Below are positions 1-8,467 of a stretch of 64,000 nucleotides of DNA, in pieces. The first letter of the stretch is position 1, and every line of letters starts with the position of its first letter. The stretch is from Clostridium drakei. GTDB lineage: Bacteria > Bacillota > Clostridia > Clostridiales > Clostridiaceae. The translations under genes and the position numbers were made by a program. The stretch covers positions 62,001 to 126,000 of the forward strand of contig NZ_JIBU02000034.1 in NCBI RefSeq assembly GCF_000633595.2, in the 5' to 3' direction. A model generated the notes under the pieces. It was not told the DNA's origin and did no database searches. It saw nothing but the letters and a program-made list of their open reading frames with translations.

Positions 1-375
1 AGCTAGTGATACATGTAAATCCCAATTATCTATATTTTCTCTGACATCAAATCCATGCAGCTTTAAACTTTCATTTACCTGCCTTGCAATTCTAATAATA
101 TAACCCTTATTTTCTATTTTTAAATTAACAGACTTATATGGAGGTTCAAAACATATAGCTCCATTTATCTTTACTTTAAATCTTTTGTAAGGTTTTAATA
201 TATCTCCGATTATTTTATTTAACTTTTCAATATCCGGATCCCCTATAACTTCTAATGTTATATGCAAAACAGGCATATTTTTGTATAATTTATACTTTCT
301 ACATATACTTTTTTGCATTTCTTCGATAGAAGAATACGAATCCTTGTTAAATAACGCCACTAAGTAATATCTCAT
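1..375 (-). CDS. 2'-5' RNA ligase family (2H phosphoesterase-like) protein, partial
   Basis: I translated this by hand from the minus strand. The protein begins MRYYLVALF and runs off the left edge of the window after 125 codons. It carries two histidine motifs typical of the 2H phosphoesterase/LigT fold: HITLEVIG near residue 40 and HVSLA at the truncated end. Members of this family hydrolyse or ligate 2'-5' or cyclic phosphates of RNA, but the substrate of this one is unknown. A GGGGGA-type ribosome site lies just upstream of the ATG. It is divergent from murA. The C-terminus is missing, so the family call rests on the two motifs and the overall fold pattern. Confidence 0.72.
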   Translation of the reverse strand, partial: MRYYLVALFNKDSYSSIEEMQKSICRKYKLYKNMPVLHITLEVIGDPDIEKLNKIIGDILKPYKRFKVKINGAICFEPPYKSVNLKIENKGYIIRIARQVNESLKLHGFDVRENIDNWDLHVSLA

Positions 376-632
376 ATTTGTTCAATCCCCCAAATTAATC
401 TTAATAAAATAGTATAAAATGTGATTTTTTGATATAAATATAATCTATATTTTTAATAATATAATGTTTTCTCAACTTTTTCAATTAAATTACATAAAAC
501 ATCCTCTTCACATTTTTAAAATTAATGTTAAAATATTATAGAATTATGTTATAATAAATTTTGTGTAGTAATATGAATTTAAGATTTTTAATTTAATATA
601 AATTTTATTAATATGATAAGGATGGATCGGGA

Positions 633-1895
633 ATGGATAAATTGGTAATTAACGGGGGAAAACCTCTTTTTGGTTCTATAGAAATAAATGGTGCTAAAAA
701 CGCCGCTGTAGCAATACTTCCTGCTGCTATACTAGCAAGTAAAAATGTTTGTAATATAGATAATATACCTAACATTGAGGATGTTCATTGTTTAGAAAGA
801 ATAATTGAAAGCTTAGGTTGTAAAATAGAAGTAGGAAAAAATTCAGTTGTTATAGATAGCACTACTATAAATAATGTAAATGCTAATACAGAAGATGTAA
901 GAAAAATGAGAGCTTCTTATTATCTTATAGGTGCTCTTTTAGGTAGATTTAAAAAAGCTAGAGTAGAACTTCCCGGAGGATGTCCTATTGGAGTTAGACC
1001 TATAGATCAACATATAAAGGGATTTGAAGCTTTAGGTGCTAAAGTAGATATAACACATGGCTGTGTTGTAGTAGAAGCTGATAGATTAATAGGAACTAAT
1101 ATTTTCTTTGATGTAGTTAGTGTAGGAGCTACTATAAATGTTATGCTTGCAGCAACTCTTGCTGAAGGTGTAACTACTTTAGAAAATGTAGCAAAAGAAC
1201 CTCACATTGTAGACGTAGCAAACTTTTTAAATAGTATGGGTGCTAATATAAAAGGTGCAGGTACTGATATAATAAGAGTTGTAGGCGTAAAAGAACTTCA
1301 AGGATGCTCCTATAGTGTAATACCTGACCAAATAGAAGCTGGAACTTATATGATCGCTGTTGCTTCATGTGGTGGTGAAGTACGCTTAGAAAATATTATA
1401 CCAAAGCATTTAGAATCTATTTCAGCAAAACTTATAGAAGCAGGTACTGAAATAATTGAAGATGGCGACTGTATTACTGTAAAATCTAGTGGAAATCTTA
1501 AGGGAGTAAATATAAAAACTCAACCTTATCCAGGATTTCCAACAGATGTACAGCAACCTATGAGTACTCTACTAACAGTAGCTAAAGGTAGAAGCATCAT
1601 ATCTGAAAGTATATGGGAAAGTAGATTTAAGCATGTTGATGAACTAAAGAAAATGGGTGCCAACATAAAAGTAGAAGGTAGAACTGCTATAATAGATGGT
1701 GTTGATAAGCTTACAGGTGCAGTAGTTAAGGCAACTGATTTAAGAGCAGGTGCTGCTATGGTTATTGCTGGCCTTATTGCTGATGGAGTTACTGAAGTTC
1801 TAAGTATTGAACATATTGATAGAGGTTACCCAAATATTGAAGATAAATTCAAAGCTCTAGGTGCAGATATAAAAAGAGTTAGCTGCTCGGAATAG
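633..1895 (+). CDS. murA: UDP-N-acetylglucosamine 1-carboxyvinyltransferase
   Basis: MurA catalyses the first committed step of peptidoglycan synthesis, transferring enolpyruvate from PEP to UDP-GlcNAc in the cytoplasm. The 420-residue length is normal for the family. The N-terminus has the substrate-binding NGAKNAA motif (residues 19-25). The PGGCPIG loop carries the catalytic cysteine at about residue 117, the residue that fosfomycin alkylates in this family. The start ATG follows an AAGGA ribosome site. A TATAAT at 550-555 may be the -10 element, but I see no good -35. Clostridia often carry two MurA paralogues, and the sequence alone does not say which this is. Confidence 0.95.
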   Translation: MDKLVINGGKPLFGSIEINGAKNAAVAILPAAILASKNVCNIDNIPNIEDVHCLERIIESLGCKIEVGKNSVVIDSTTINNVNANTEDVRKMRASYYLIGALLGRFKKARVELPGGCPIGVRPIDQHIKGFEALGAKVDITHGCVVVEADRLIGTNIFFDVVSVGATINVMLAATLAEGVTTLENVAKEPHIVDVANFLNSMGANIKGAGTDIIRVVGVKELQGCSYSVIPDQIEAGTYMIAVASCGGEVRLENIIPKHLESISAKLIEAGTEIIEDGDCITVKSSGNLKGVNIKTQPYPGFPTDVQQPMSTLLTVAKGRSIISESIWESRFKHVDELKKMGANIKVEGRTAIIDGVDKLTGAVVKATDLRAGAAMVIAGLIADGVTEVLSIEHIDRGYPNIEDKFKALGADIKRVSCSE

Positions 1896-1921
1896 TATTA
1901 ATTTAAGATAGGAGAATTATT

Positions 1922-2707
1922 ATGATTTTCTGTCCTCTATATAGTGGCAGTAGTGGAAATAGTATATTTATATCTTCTAATAACACTAAAGTTTTAGTAG
2001 ATGCAGGACTCCCTGGGAAAAGTATAGAAAAAGCACTTGAGCATATTGGAGAAAATCCTGCTAACATTGATGGAATATTTGTTACTCATGAACATATAGA
2101 TCATATAAAGGGCGTAGGTGTATTATCTAGAAAATATGATATACCTATATATACCAATGCGCCTACATGGGATTCCATGTCAAAAAACATTGGTAAAATA
2201 AAAGAGAAAAATATTAAAATATTGCAAAGCAATTGCATAAGCATTAAAGATATGGATATAACTAGTTACAAAATTTCTCATGATGCAGCGGCTCCCTCTG
2301 GATATTCTCTGAGTTGTAAAAATAAAAAAGCTTGTATAGCAACTGATTTAGGCTTCTTTTCTACAGAAATTCGTAAAACTCTAGAAGATGCAGATGTAGC
2401 TCTATTAGAAAGCAATCATGATGTAGAAATGCTAAAATTTGGTCCTTATCCTTATAATTTAAAAAAGCGAATTTTAAGTAATATAGGTCATTTATCCAAT
2501 GATGATTGTGGCAAAGCTATTGTTAATATAGTAAATAGTAAATTTAAGAAAATTATTTTGGGACACTTAAGTAAAACAAATAATTATCCTGAACTTGCGT
2601 ATCAAACAGTACTAAACATACTAAATGAAGCTAAAATTGATTTGAACAAAGATTTAAATATTTCTGTAGCTAAAAGAGATATGCCTAGTAATTATATAGA
2701 ATTTTGA
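1922..2707 (+). CDS. MBL-fold metallo-hydrolase, WalJ/YycJ type
   Basis: This 261-residue protein is a single metallo-beta-lactamase domain. It opens with FCPLYSGSSGNS and has the metal-binding THEHIDH motif at residues 55-61. Further histidines (SHDA, ESNHD, GHLS) fit the remaining metal ligands. The N-terminal SGSSGNS signature and length match the YycJ/WalJ group of single-domain hydrolases, implicated in Firmicutes in cell-wall or DNA-related functions without a settled substrate. It lies 26 bp after murA on the same strand and just before the GerMN lipoprotein, so the three genes are probably co-transcribed. It is not next to a walRK operon here. Confidence 0.85.
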   Translation: MIFCPLYSGSSGNSIFISSNNTKVLVDAGLPGKSIEKALEHIGENPANIDGIFVTHEHIDHIKGVGVLSRKYDIPIYTNAPTWDSMSKNIGKIKEKNIKILQSNCISIKDMDITSYKISHDAAAPSGYSLSCKNKKACIATDLGFFSTEIRKTLEDADVALLESNHDVEMLKFGPYPYNLKKRILSNIGHLSNDDCGKAIVNIVNSKFKKIILGHLSKTNNYPELAYQTVLNILNEAKIDLNKDLNISVAKRDMPSNYIEF

Positions 2708-2723
2708 TAAAAAGGTGAGGAAT

Positions 2724-3287
2724 ATGAAAAAAACTCTTTCGATACTCATATGTTCCATGACTATATTTTCTGTGGTAAGCTTAACAGGATGTAAAAACAA
2801 GGACACTATAAGTTCTGGTGATAAAGAAAAGCAGATTGCTTTATCAAAGGAAAAGGAAAATGCTTTGGATTTAAATATATATTTTGGATCTTCTAATAAT
2901 TCTACTAACTCTACTGATTTATCTAAAGAACAAAGAGTTATAAAAAAAGATGAATTATTAGGCGAGACCATTATTAATGAGATTATAAAAGGTCCTAGTG
3001 TAAAAAACAATTTAAATTCAGTTTTACCTAAAGATACAAAGCTTTTAAGTTTTTCCATTAAAGACAATACTGCTTATGTAAATTTTAGTAAAGAGGCAAA
3101 TATATCTATGAATGCATATAAAGAAGAAACTTGTTTAAAAAGCATCATTTTTTCTTTAACTGAATTGCCTTCAATACAAAAAGTTAAAATTTTTATAGAC
3201 AACAAGGATACTAATGTATGGGGAAATAATTTTACCTTAACATCCCCACTTGGAAAAGATACTATATCAAATGCTAAGAAAAAGTAA
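2724..3287 (+). CDS. GerMN-domain lipoprotein
   Basis: The protein starts MKKTLSILI and has a lipoprotein signal with a lipobox ending SLTGC. It is therefore predicted to be anchored on the outer face of the membrane. Residues from about 75 to 175 match the GerMN domain found in spore germination and sporulation proteins such as GerM. The reading frame is open to a GTG at 2715, but that GTG lies inside the ribosome site AAAGGTGAGG, so I place the start at ATG 2724. It follows the MBL hydrolase by 16 bp. A role in sporulation or germination is inferred from the domain only. Confidence 0.8.
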   Translation: MKKTLSILICSMTIFSVVSLTGCKNKDTISSGDKEKQIALSKEKENALDLNIYFGSSNNSTNSTDLSKEQRVIKKDELLGETIINEIIKGPSVKNNLNSVLPKDTKLLSFSIKDNTAYVNFSKEANISMNAYKEETCLKSIIFSLTELPSIQKVKIFIDNKDTNVWGNNFTLTSPLGKDTISNAKKK

Positions 3288-3403
3288 ATTATAATAAAAA
3301 GTGGTATAAAAAGATTATTGAAAAATATTAGGTTTTTTATTATAATATTTGAAGTAGTGTGCATTTTTAAGTTAGTAATATATTTTCAAAAGGAGATAAA
3401 ACT

Positions 3404-3907
3404 ATGAGTTTGTATAAAAGTTGGACAGATATGGTTGTAGATTTTGTTAAAACTAGAGGAGAAGCAGCATTCTGGAAAGAATATGGTTCTATTGAAAAAA
3501 GTATTTATACAAAAGTTTTGGCAGAACATAATCATATTATAAACGGAAGCATTAAAAGCTTGGCTGATAAATTTGAAACTTCAACAATATTCTTTATGGG
3601 TTTTCTAGATGGAATTAATGACAGCCTTTTTGAGCCTTTTGACCTTAATACCCTAGAAGAGGATTCTAACATTGAAGTAAAAATAGATTTTGAAAAATTA
3701 TATTTTAACATGTTAGATGCTAAAGCTGATTATCTTTACACTCTTCCTCAATGGGAATCTATATTCTCTAAAGAAAAGAGAAAAGAAATACATAAAGATT
3801 GGGCTAATTCTAAAACTGTAGTAAACAAAAACAAAGTAGGAAGAAATGATCCATGTCCATGTGGCAGTGGAAAGAAATATAAACACTGCTGTGGAAAAAA
3901 TGCTTAG
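3404..3907 (+). CDS. SEC-C metal-binding motif protein
   Basis: This 167-residue protein ends in a clear SEC-C motif, [17 protein letters not shown] at about residues 148-164. The motif binds zinc in the SecA C-terminus and in many small stand-alone proteins. The upstream 140 residues are helical and acidic and resemble no enzyme that I recognise. The ribosome site AAAAGGAG precedes the ATG. The gene stands alone between the GerMN lipoprotein and rlmH and is followed by a rho-independent terminator. Its function is unknown. A SecA-like or ribosome-linked role would be speculation. Confidence 0.8.
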   Translation: MSLYKSWTDMVVDFVKTRGEAAFWKEYGSIEKSIYTKVLAEHNHIINGSIKSLADKFETSTIFFMGFLDGINDSLFEPFDLNTLEEDSNIEVKIDFEKLYFNMLDAKADYLYTLPQWESIFSKEKRKEIHKDWANSKTVVNKNKVGRNDPCPCGSGKKYKHCCGKNA

Positions 3908-3916
3908 TTTGAAATT

Positions 3917-3948
3917 AAATCCCTACACTTCAGTGTAAGGATTTTTTT
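3917..3948 (+). terminator. Rho-independent terminator after SEC-C gene
   Basis: A stem of AAATCC and TACAC pairs with GTGTA and GGATTT around a TTCA loop with one mismatch. It is followed by a run of seven T. It sits ten bases after the SEC-C stop codon and ends that transcript before rlmH. Confidence 0.85.
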
Positions 3949-3987
3949 CTTTATTAAAATACCATATAATAATTAGGAGATTTTATA

Positions 3988-4467
3988 ATGAATATATCTA
4001 TAATATGCGTTGGCAAACTTAAAGAAAAGTACTTAAAGGAGGCTATAGATGAATATTCTAAGCGTTTAAGCAGATATTGTAAATTAGATATAATAGAAGT
4101 CCCTGACGAAAAGACACCTGATAATGCCTCTGAAAAAGAAGAACTTCAAATAAAAGACAAAGAGGGCTTAAGCATTTTAAAACATATAAAAAATAATATG
4201 TTTGTTACTGCCTTAGATCTAAAAGGTTCTATGCTTTCCTCTGAACAATTAGCATCTTTTATAAAAGATGCTGGTATTAATGGAAATAGTAACTTAGCTT
4301 TCATTATTGGTGGTTCCCTTGGCCTTTCAAGTCAAGTATTATCACGAGCTGATTTTAAGCTTTGTTTTTCTAAAATGACATTTCCTCATCAACTCATGAG
4401 GGTAATTTTATTAGAACAAATATACAGAGGGTATAGAATCATTAGTGGTGAACCATATCATAAATGA
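3988..4467 (+). CDS. rlmH: 23S rRNA (pseudouridine-1915-N3)-methyltransferase
   Basis: RlmH is a small SPOUT-class methyltransferase that methylates pseudouridine 1915 in helix 69 of 23S rRNA, using S-adenosylmethionine. The 159-residue length is exactly that of the family. The N-terminus has [15 protein letters not shown], the central glycine loop reads [10 protein letters not shown], and the C-terminus has the knot region [16 protein letters not shown]. The start follows an AGGAG ribosome site. In many Firmicutes rlmH lies near the WalJ homologue and the origin, which fits here. It is the last plus-strand gene before the minus-strand ParM-like island. Confidence 0.96.
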   Translation: MNISIICVGKLKEKYLKEAIDEYSKRLSRYCKLDIIEVPDEKTPDNASEKEELQIKDKEGLSILKHIKNNMFVTALDLKGSMLSSEQLASFIKDAGINGNSNLAFIIGGSLGLSSQVLSRADFKLCFSKMTFPHQLMRVILLEQIYRGYRIISGEPYHK

Positions 4468-4626
4468 CCTAGACTTTTTTAAAATTGTTGATGCGTTTTA
4501 TATATTCCACCACTGAAAATGTATTAACCTTAAGGAAATCCTTTAAAAGAGTAGTCAAACTTGGACCAAAACCTGTCAATTTCTATATACCTGCCGTAAA
4601 TAAATCTTTTTTGCTTTCTTATTATA

Positions 4627-4995
4627 TTATTTAGACATATTAGGTTTTTCAAAGTATTTAAAATCCTTACCTTCATTTGGTTTTCCGGCTACCCCTAATT
4701 GATATATTCTATCATAACCAGCATACTGATATAAAGCATTCGGCTCATCAGTAAAGACTACACTTATAGGATAGCTAGAAGAACCTAAAATGATACCTAG
4801 ATAAGTATGTGTTACTTTAATCTTCTTAATATTCTGAACCTTATACCCTTTTGTGTTTATCAAATAAGCTCGCACATTATTGTATACTTGATGCTTTTTA
4901 TAACCGATTACTACCATTTGGATGAAACATAATCCAATTAATACTGTTACAATTTTGTGCTTGACAATACATTTTTTGTTGAGTTCATCAAACAT
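4627..4995 (-). CDS. DUF3139-like small membrane protein
   Basis: This is a 122-residue protein with one predicted membrane segment at residues 14-31 and a short basic N-terminus. A soluble part follows with the pattern VRAYLINTKGYKVQNIKKI, which resembles DUF3139 proteins of Bacilli and Clostridia. Those are small exported or membrane-bound proteins of unknown function. An AAAAGGAG ribosome site precedes the ATG. It is on the same strand as the ParM/ParR-like genes but is separated from them by a 32-bp palindrome, so it may belong to the same inserted segment or be independent. Confidence 0.6.
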   Translation of the reverse strand: MFDELNKKCIVKHKIVTVLIGLCFIQMVVIGYKKHQVYNNVRAYLINTKGYKVQNIKKIKVTHTYLGIILGSSSYPISVVFTDEPNALYQYAGYDRIYQLGVAGKPNEGKDFKYFEKPNMSK

Positions 4996-5056
4996 TCTAT
5001 ATACTCCTTTTATTAATGTTATTTTAGAGTATGATTACCTCTATATTGTAATTAAT

Positions 5057-5088
5057 TATACTATAGTGTAATTTTACACTATAGTATA
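5057..5088. repeat. Perfect 15-bp inverted repeat downstream of parR-like gene
   Basis: The arm TATACTATAGTGTAA at 5057-5071 is perfectly inverted at 5074-5088, with two bases between them. No T-run follows, so it does not look like a terminator. Its right arm contains TACACTATAG at 5075-5084. The same ten bases occur at 6645-6654, on the other side of the ParM/ParR-like gene pair. It could be a binding site for the ribbon-helix-helix protein encoded at 5155-5514 or an operator for the DUF3139 gene. Confidence 0.8.
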
Positions 5089-5154
5089 AAGTTAGTCAAA
5101 TGAATTATGGTGACCCCTACTATGAGTAATATTCAACATTTTATTTAAATTGTT

Positions 5155-5514
5155 TTAATCCTCATCAATAGGTATATCATCTAAATCGCTTTCTAAAGTA
5201 CTTATATTGGTTTTTATTTCATTCATAATTGTTCTCTTGTTTTCTATATCGTTTTGGTTTTCTGCTAATCCAAGTGTCACAGTACTATTAGCTTGAATGA
5301 ATTTTTTCAATCTGTCATCTATTAGCTTTTTTATAGATTCTAAATTATCGTTTCCAGTAGAATCCTTATATTTTTCATAAAATCTTATAGATTCACAAAT
5401 ATAATCAGTTGCTACAAAGCTTTCATTATTAAGCTTTTTATTTTCTAGTAACCTCCTTATATCCATATTTTTCTTGGAAAATGTTAATACCAATGATCCA
5501 GGTCGCTTTGCCAT
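5155..5514 (-). CDS. ParR-like ribbon-helix-helix DNA-binding protein
   Basis: This 119-residue protein has an N-terminal segment (about residues 6-50) with a strand, SLVLTFSK, followed by two helices. This arrangement is typical of ribbon-helix-helix DNA-binding adaptors such as ParR. The C-terminal half is helical and very acidic, ending DDIPIDED, which suits the flexible tail by which ParR contacts the actin filament. It lies directly downstream of the ParM-like gene with a 22-bp gap containing a GGGGGG ribosome site. Small partner genes in this position are the rule in type II partition cassettes. The family identity is inferred from fold pattern and context, because ParR sequences diverge rapidly. 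Confidence 0.68.
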   Translation of the reverse strand: MAKRPGSLVLTFSKKNMDIRRLLENKKLNNESFVATDYICESIRFYEKYKDSTGNDNLESIKKLIDDRLKKFIQANSTVTLGLAENQNDIENKRTIMNEIKTNISTLESDLDDIPIDED

Positions 5515-5536
5515 AATATATCCCCCCTATTATTCC

Positions 5537-6517
5537 CTAGGTAATATATCTCTTGTATGCCACTTTATATAAACCTTCTACAGTTGACCATTGTGGATCA
5601 GCTGTTATGAATGAATTAGGAATTTTCTTTGTTATAGCTTCAACTAACTTTTGGGTAGTACCACCTATAAATACTAAACCATCTAATTCTTCAATACGAA
5701 ATCCATGCCTGCTAATCTGATCACAAGCTTCATCAAAAAAACGATTTTTACTTTCTTCAATAACTTCTTGGCTTCCCTTATCTATCTGTCCAAAATTAGA
5801 TAAATATCCAACATTAAGTGCTCTTTCTGCCACCTCGAATTTAACTATATTACCTCTTTTATACCCTGTTAAATCATCAGCTACATAATTAATTAGTTTT
5901 ATTGCACCAAATTCCTCTACAAAACGATCAGATGAAGGCGACATACAAATACCATCCGTATAAAGAGAAAATGTAAAATTTAATCCTCCAAAATCAACTA
6001 CTCCTATTTTTTTGTTTTTAAATAAATGAGGAGATAAATAAACTATTCCAGATCCTTCAGCCTTTATCATTACATTCGAAATTTCAAAACTATAATCCTT
6101 ATCATCTACATTTATTTCTATAATTCCATTACTCTTTATGAAATCCTTATATTCTTGTTTAGCCTTTTCAACCTTTAGCACACTTATCGGACACGCAAGA
6201 ACCATACTTATTTTATTATCCTTAGTATCAGGTTCTAAAAATTCAGTAATGGCTGTATAAGTGCACACCTTATGTATGAACAACGTTTTCGATGTTTCAT
6301 AGCTCTTAGTTTCACCTTGTTCACCTACAATCAGTTCTTCCCCATTAAAAACTACCTTATATGATTTCCCCTCTGCATCTATATATCCATTCTTTAACTC
6401 GTATATCTTAGTTCTAATGTTCACCTTCTTTATATCAGAAGTTAGCCCCTTAGAATTTCTGCCAATAGCCTTAACAGCATATTTGCCAGCATCTAATGCC
6501 ATTATATATTCAGCCAT
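5537..6517 (-). CDS. ParM-like actin ATPase (plasmid-segregation type)
   Basis: The protein is 326 residues, the usual size for ParM/Alp-type bacterial actins. The three nucleotide-binding signatures of the actin fold are visible: phosphate-1 ALDAGKYAVK near residues 7-16, phosphate-2 GVVDFGG near 172-178, and the adenosine motif VFIGGTTQKL near 282-291. Such proteins polymerise with ATP and push DNA copies apart. I place the start at ATG 6517, which has GAGGAG eight bases upstream, rather than the GTG at 6526. The gene reads divergently from asnS. Its promoter overlaps a repeated sequence, suggesting autoregulation through a parC-like site. It sits in a chromosome beside rlmH and asnS, which is unusual. 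Confidence 0.85.
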   Translation of the reverse strand: MAEYIMALDAGKYAVKAIGRNSKGLTSDIKKVNIRTKIYELKNGYIDAEGKSYKVVFNGEELIVGEQGETKSYETSKTLFIHKVCTYTAITEFLEPDTKDNKISMVLACPISVLKVEKAKQEYKDFIKSNGIIEINVDDKDYSFEISNVMIKAEGSGIVYLSPHLFKNKKIGVVDFGGLNFTFSLYTDGICMSPSSDRFVEEFGAIKLINYVADDLTGYKRGNIVKFEVAERALNVGYLSNFGQIDKGSQEVIEESKNRFFDEACDQISRHGFRIEELDGLVFIGGTTQKLVEAITKKIPNSFITADPQWSTVEGLYKVAYKRYIT

Positions 6518-6544
6518 TTTGATCACTCCTCTAAATTATTTTCG

Positions 6545-6661
6545 TATCTACATTGTACTCTAAATGTATGTGCAAATCAATTACTTTTTATACAAATATT
6601 GTAAAAAATATTTATGTAGGCTTATACTATATCTACATTGTATCTACACTATAGATACAAT
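6545..6661. repeat. Iteron-like repeats upstream of ParM-like gene (candidate parC)
   Basis: TATCTACATTGTA occurs twice without mismatch, at 6545-6557 and 6630-6642. A related copy, TATCTACACTATA, follows at 6641-6653. The last two are part of an inverted repeat with arm ATTGTATCTA at 6637-6646 and its complement at 6652-6661. The first copy overlaps the -10 of the promoter for the ParM-like gene. Repeats placed around the promoter of a parMR operon are how plasmid parC centromeres are built, and ParR both represses and segregates through them. Binding by the neighbouring protein is inferred. Confidence 0.7.
6552..6580 (-). promoter_or_regulatory. Promoter of the ParM/ParR-like operon
   Basis: On the minus strand TTGATT (6575-6580) and TACAAT (6552-6557) are separated by exactly 17 bases. 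The -10 hexamer is inside the first TATCTACATTGTA repeat, so anything bound to that repeat would block transcription. The operon start codon is 35 bases further on. Confidence 0.6.
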
Positions 6662-6689
6662 ATGACCCTAAGCATTCAAAATATAAACG

Positions 6690-6718
6690 TTGACATATAA
6701 TTGTATAGATATTATAAT
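6690..6718 (+). promoter_or_regulatory. Promoter of the asnS leader
   Basis: A perfect consensus pair, TTGACA at 6690-6695 and TATAAT at 6713-6718, has a 17-base spacer. Transcription would begin near 6725, just before the T-box-like leader. Confidence 0.85.
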
Positions 6719-6740
6719 TTTAGGATAAAGTGTATAATAA

Positions 6741-6999
6741 AAAGTAATGACGAGACTAGCAAATGTAAACTTTATTTTTAGTAATTTATTAAGTAAATCA
6801 TAAATATTTAGTTTACATTTAATAACAACCTTAAGTTTCTGATCTAACTCCTCATTGGATAGTAGGCTTAGAAGCAGTCAATGCCTTACTACTGGTAAGT
6901 AAAGAGATTTTGCTTACTGTTTAAGTTAGTCATTTTTGACAAATTAGGTGTTACTGCTAAATTGAGGCCTTTCGTCCCTTTATGGATGGAAGGTTTTTT
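6741..6999 (+). promoter_or_regulatory. T-box-like leader of asnS with terminator
   Basis: The leader starts with the AGTAATGACGAGA element typical of T-box stem I. It contains a perfect 11-bp distal stem (6761-6771 with 6810-6820). Candidate AAC specifier triplets for asparagine follow at 6824-6829. Near the end AATTAGGTGTTACTGC stands where the conserved T-box sequence belongs. It is followed by the terminator stem 6968-6977 with 6984-6993 and a run of six T. Uncharged tRNA-Asn is expected to stabilise the antiterminator and switch on asnS. The T-box sequence is degenerate: the usual TGGN that pairs with the tRNA acceptor end is not clearly present. The assignment to asparagine also rests on the gene downstream. 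Confidence 0.7.
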
Positions 7000-7055
7000 A
7001 TGTGTATTTATTTAAATAATAATTAAATTTTATATTTTTAGGAGGAATTTAATTT

Positions 7056-8447
7056 ATGAAATTAACATTAGTAAAATCCTTATGTAGGGAAACTGAAAAA
7101 TTTGCCAATAAATCTGTGAAAATATCTGGTTGGGTAAGGACTGTAAGAGATTCTAAATCATTTGGTTTCATAGAGATAAATGATGGAACATTTTTTAAGA
7201 ATATCCAAATAGTTTTTGATGACAGTCTTGAAAACTTTAAAGATATAACAAAAGTTGCTATTAGTTCTTCTTTGTCAGTTGAAGGAACTGTAGCACTTAC
7301 ACCTGGATCAAAACAGCCTTTTGAAATAAAAGCTATTAAAATAGTTGTAGAAGGAAAATCTTCTTCAGATTACCCATTACAAAAGAAAAGACATTCACTT
7401 GAGTATTTAAGAACTATAGCTCATTTAAGACCTAGAAGTAATACTTTTTCAGCAGTATTTAGAGTTCGCTCTGTAGCTGCATTTGCTGTTCATAAGTTCT
7501 TTCAAGAAAAAGGTTTCGTTTACGCTAATACACCACTAATAACTGGAAGCGACTGCGAAGGTGCTGGAGAAATGTTTAGATTAACCACTTTAGATTTAGA
7601 GAACGTGCCAAAAGACGAAAATGGAAAAGTAGATTATTCAAAGGATTTCTTTGGAAAAGAAACAAATCTTACAGTAAGCGGTCAATTATCTGCAGAAACT
7701 TTTGCTCTTGCATTTAGAAATGTTTACACTTTCGGCCCAACATTTAGAGCTGAAAATTCAAATACAGCAAGACATGCTGCTGAATTCTGGATGATAGAAC
7801 CTGAAATGGCCTTTGCTGAATTAAAGGATTATATGGATATAGCTGAAGATTTAGTTAAATACATAATAAAATATGTGCTTGCAAATGCACCTGAAGAAAT
7901 GGAATTCTTTAACTCATTTATTGATAAAGGATTATTCTATAGGTTAGATAATGTTGCCAATTCAGACTTTGGCAGAATTTCATATACAGAAGCTGTAGAC
8001 ATATTGAAAAAATCTGGCCATGAATTCCAATACCCAGTAGAATGGGGAATTGACCTTCAAACTGAACATGAAAGATATTTAACTGAAAAAGTATTTAAAA
8101 AGCCTATATTTGTAACAGATTATCCAAAGGATATAAAGGCATTTTATATGAGAGCAAATGAGGATGGGAAAACAGTTGCTGCTGCTGACTTACTTGTACC
8201 TGGTGTTGGTGAAATAGTAGGTGGAAGTCAAAGGGAGGAAAGATTAGATATATTAGAAAAGAGAATTGATGAAATGGGACTTAGCAAGGAAGATTACTGG
8301 TGGTACCTTGAATTAAGAAAATATGGTGAAACAAAACACTCAGGTTTTGGTTTAGGATTCGAAAGAATTTTAATGTATATAACTGGAATGACTAATATAA
8401 GAGATGTAATTCCATTTCCAAGAACAACAGGTTCTGCTGAGTTTTAA
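7056..8447 (+). CDS. asnS: Asparaginyl-tRNA synthetase
   Basis: AsnRS charges tRNA-Asn with asparagine in the cytoplasm. The 463-residue protein has the N-terminal OB-fold anticodon domain with the pattern [20 protein letters not shown]. Class II catalytic motifs follow, including [10 protein letters not shown] for motif 2 and [10 protein letters not shown] for motif 3. The ending [12 protein letters not shown] is typical for AsnRS rather than AspRS. It is the first gene after a T-box-like leader and terminator, so its expression probably responds to tRNA-Asn charging. The ATG has an AGGAGG ribosome site. The TM1266-family gene follows after 20 bases. Confidence 0.97.
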   Translation: MKLTLVKSLCRETEKFANKSVKISGWVRTVRDSKSFGFIEINDGTFFKNIQIVFDDSLENFKDITKVAISSSLSVEGTVALTPGSKQPFEIKAIKIVVEGKSSSDYPLQKKRHSLEYLRTIAHLRPRSNTFSAVFRVRSVAAFAVHKFFQEKGFVYANTPLITGSDCEGAGEMFRLTTLDLENVPKDENGKVDYSKDFFGKETNLTVSGQLSAETFALAFRNVYTFGPTFRAENSNTARHAAEFWMIEPEMAFAELKDYMDIAEDLVKYIIKYVLANAPEEMEFFNSFIDKGLFYRLDNVANSDFGRISYTEAVDILKKSGHEFQYPVEWGIDLQTEHERYLTEKVFKKPIFVTDYPKDIKAFYMRANEDGKTVAAADLLVPGVGEIVGGSQREERLDILEKRIDEMGLSKEDYWWYLELRKYGETKHSGFGLGFERILMYITGMTNIRDVIPFPRTTGSAEF

Positions 8448-8467
8448 TAAACTCGGAGGTAATAAAT

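Noticed and set aside
4491-4634. Small open frame of 47 codons (MRFIYSTTENV...) on the plus strand after rlmH
   Set aside because: It has no ribosome site, overlaps the end of the DUF3139 gene, and matches no family that I recognise. It could be a remnant, but I cannot support it as a gene.
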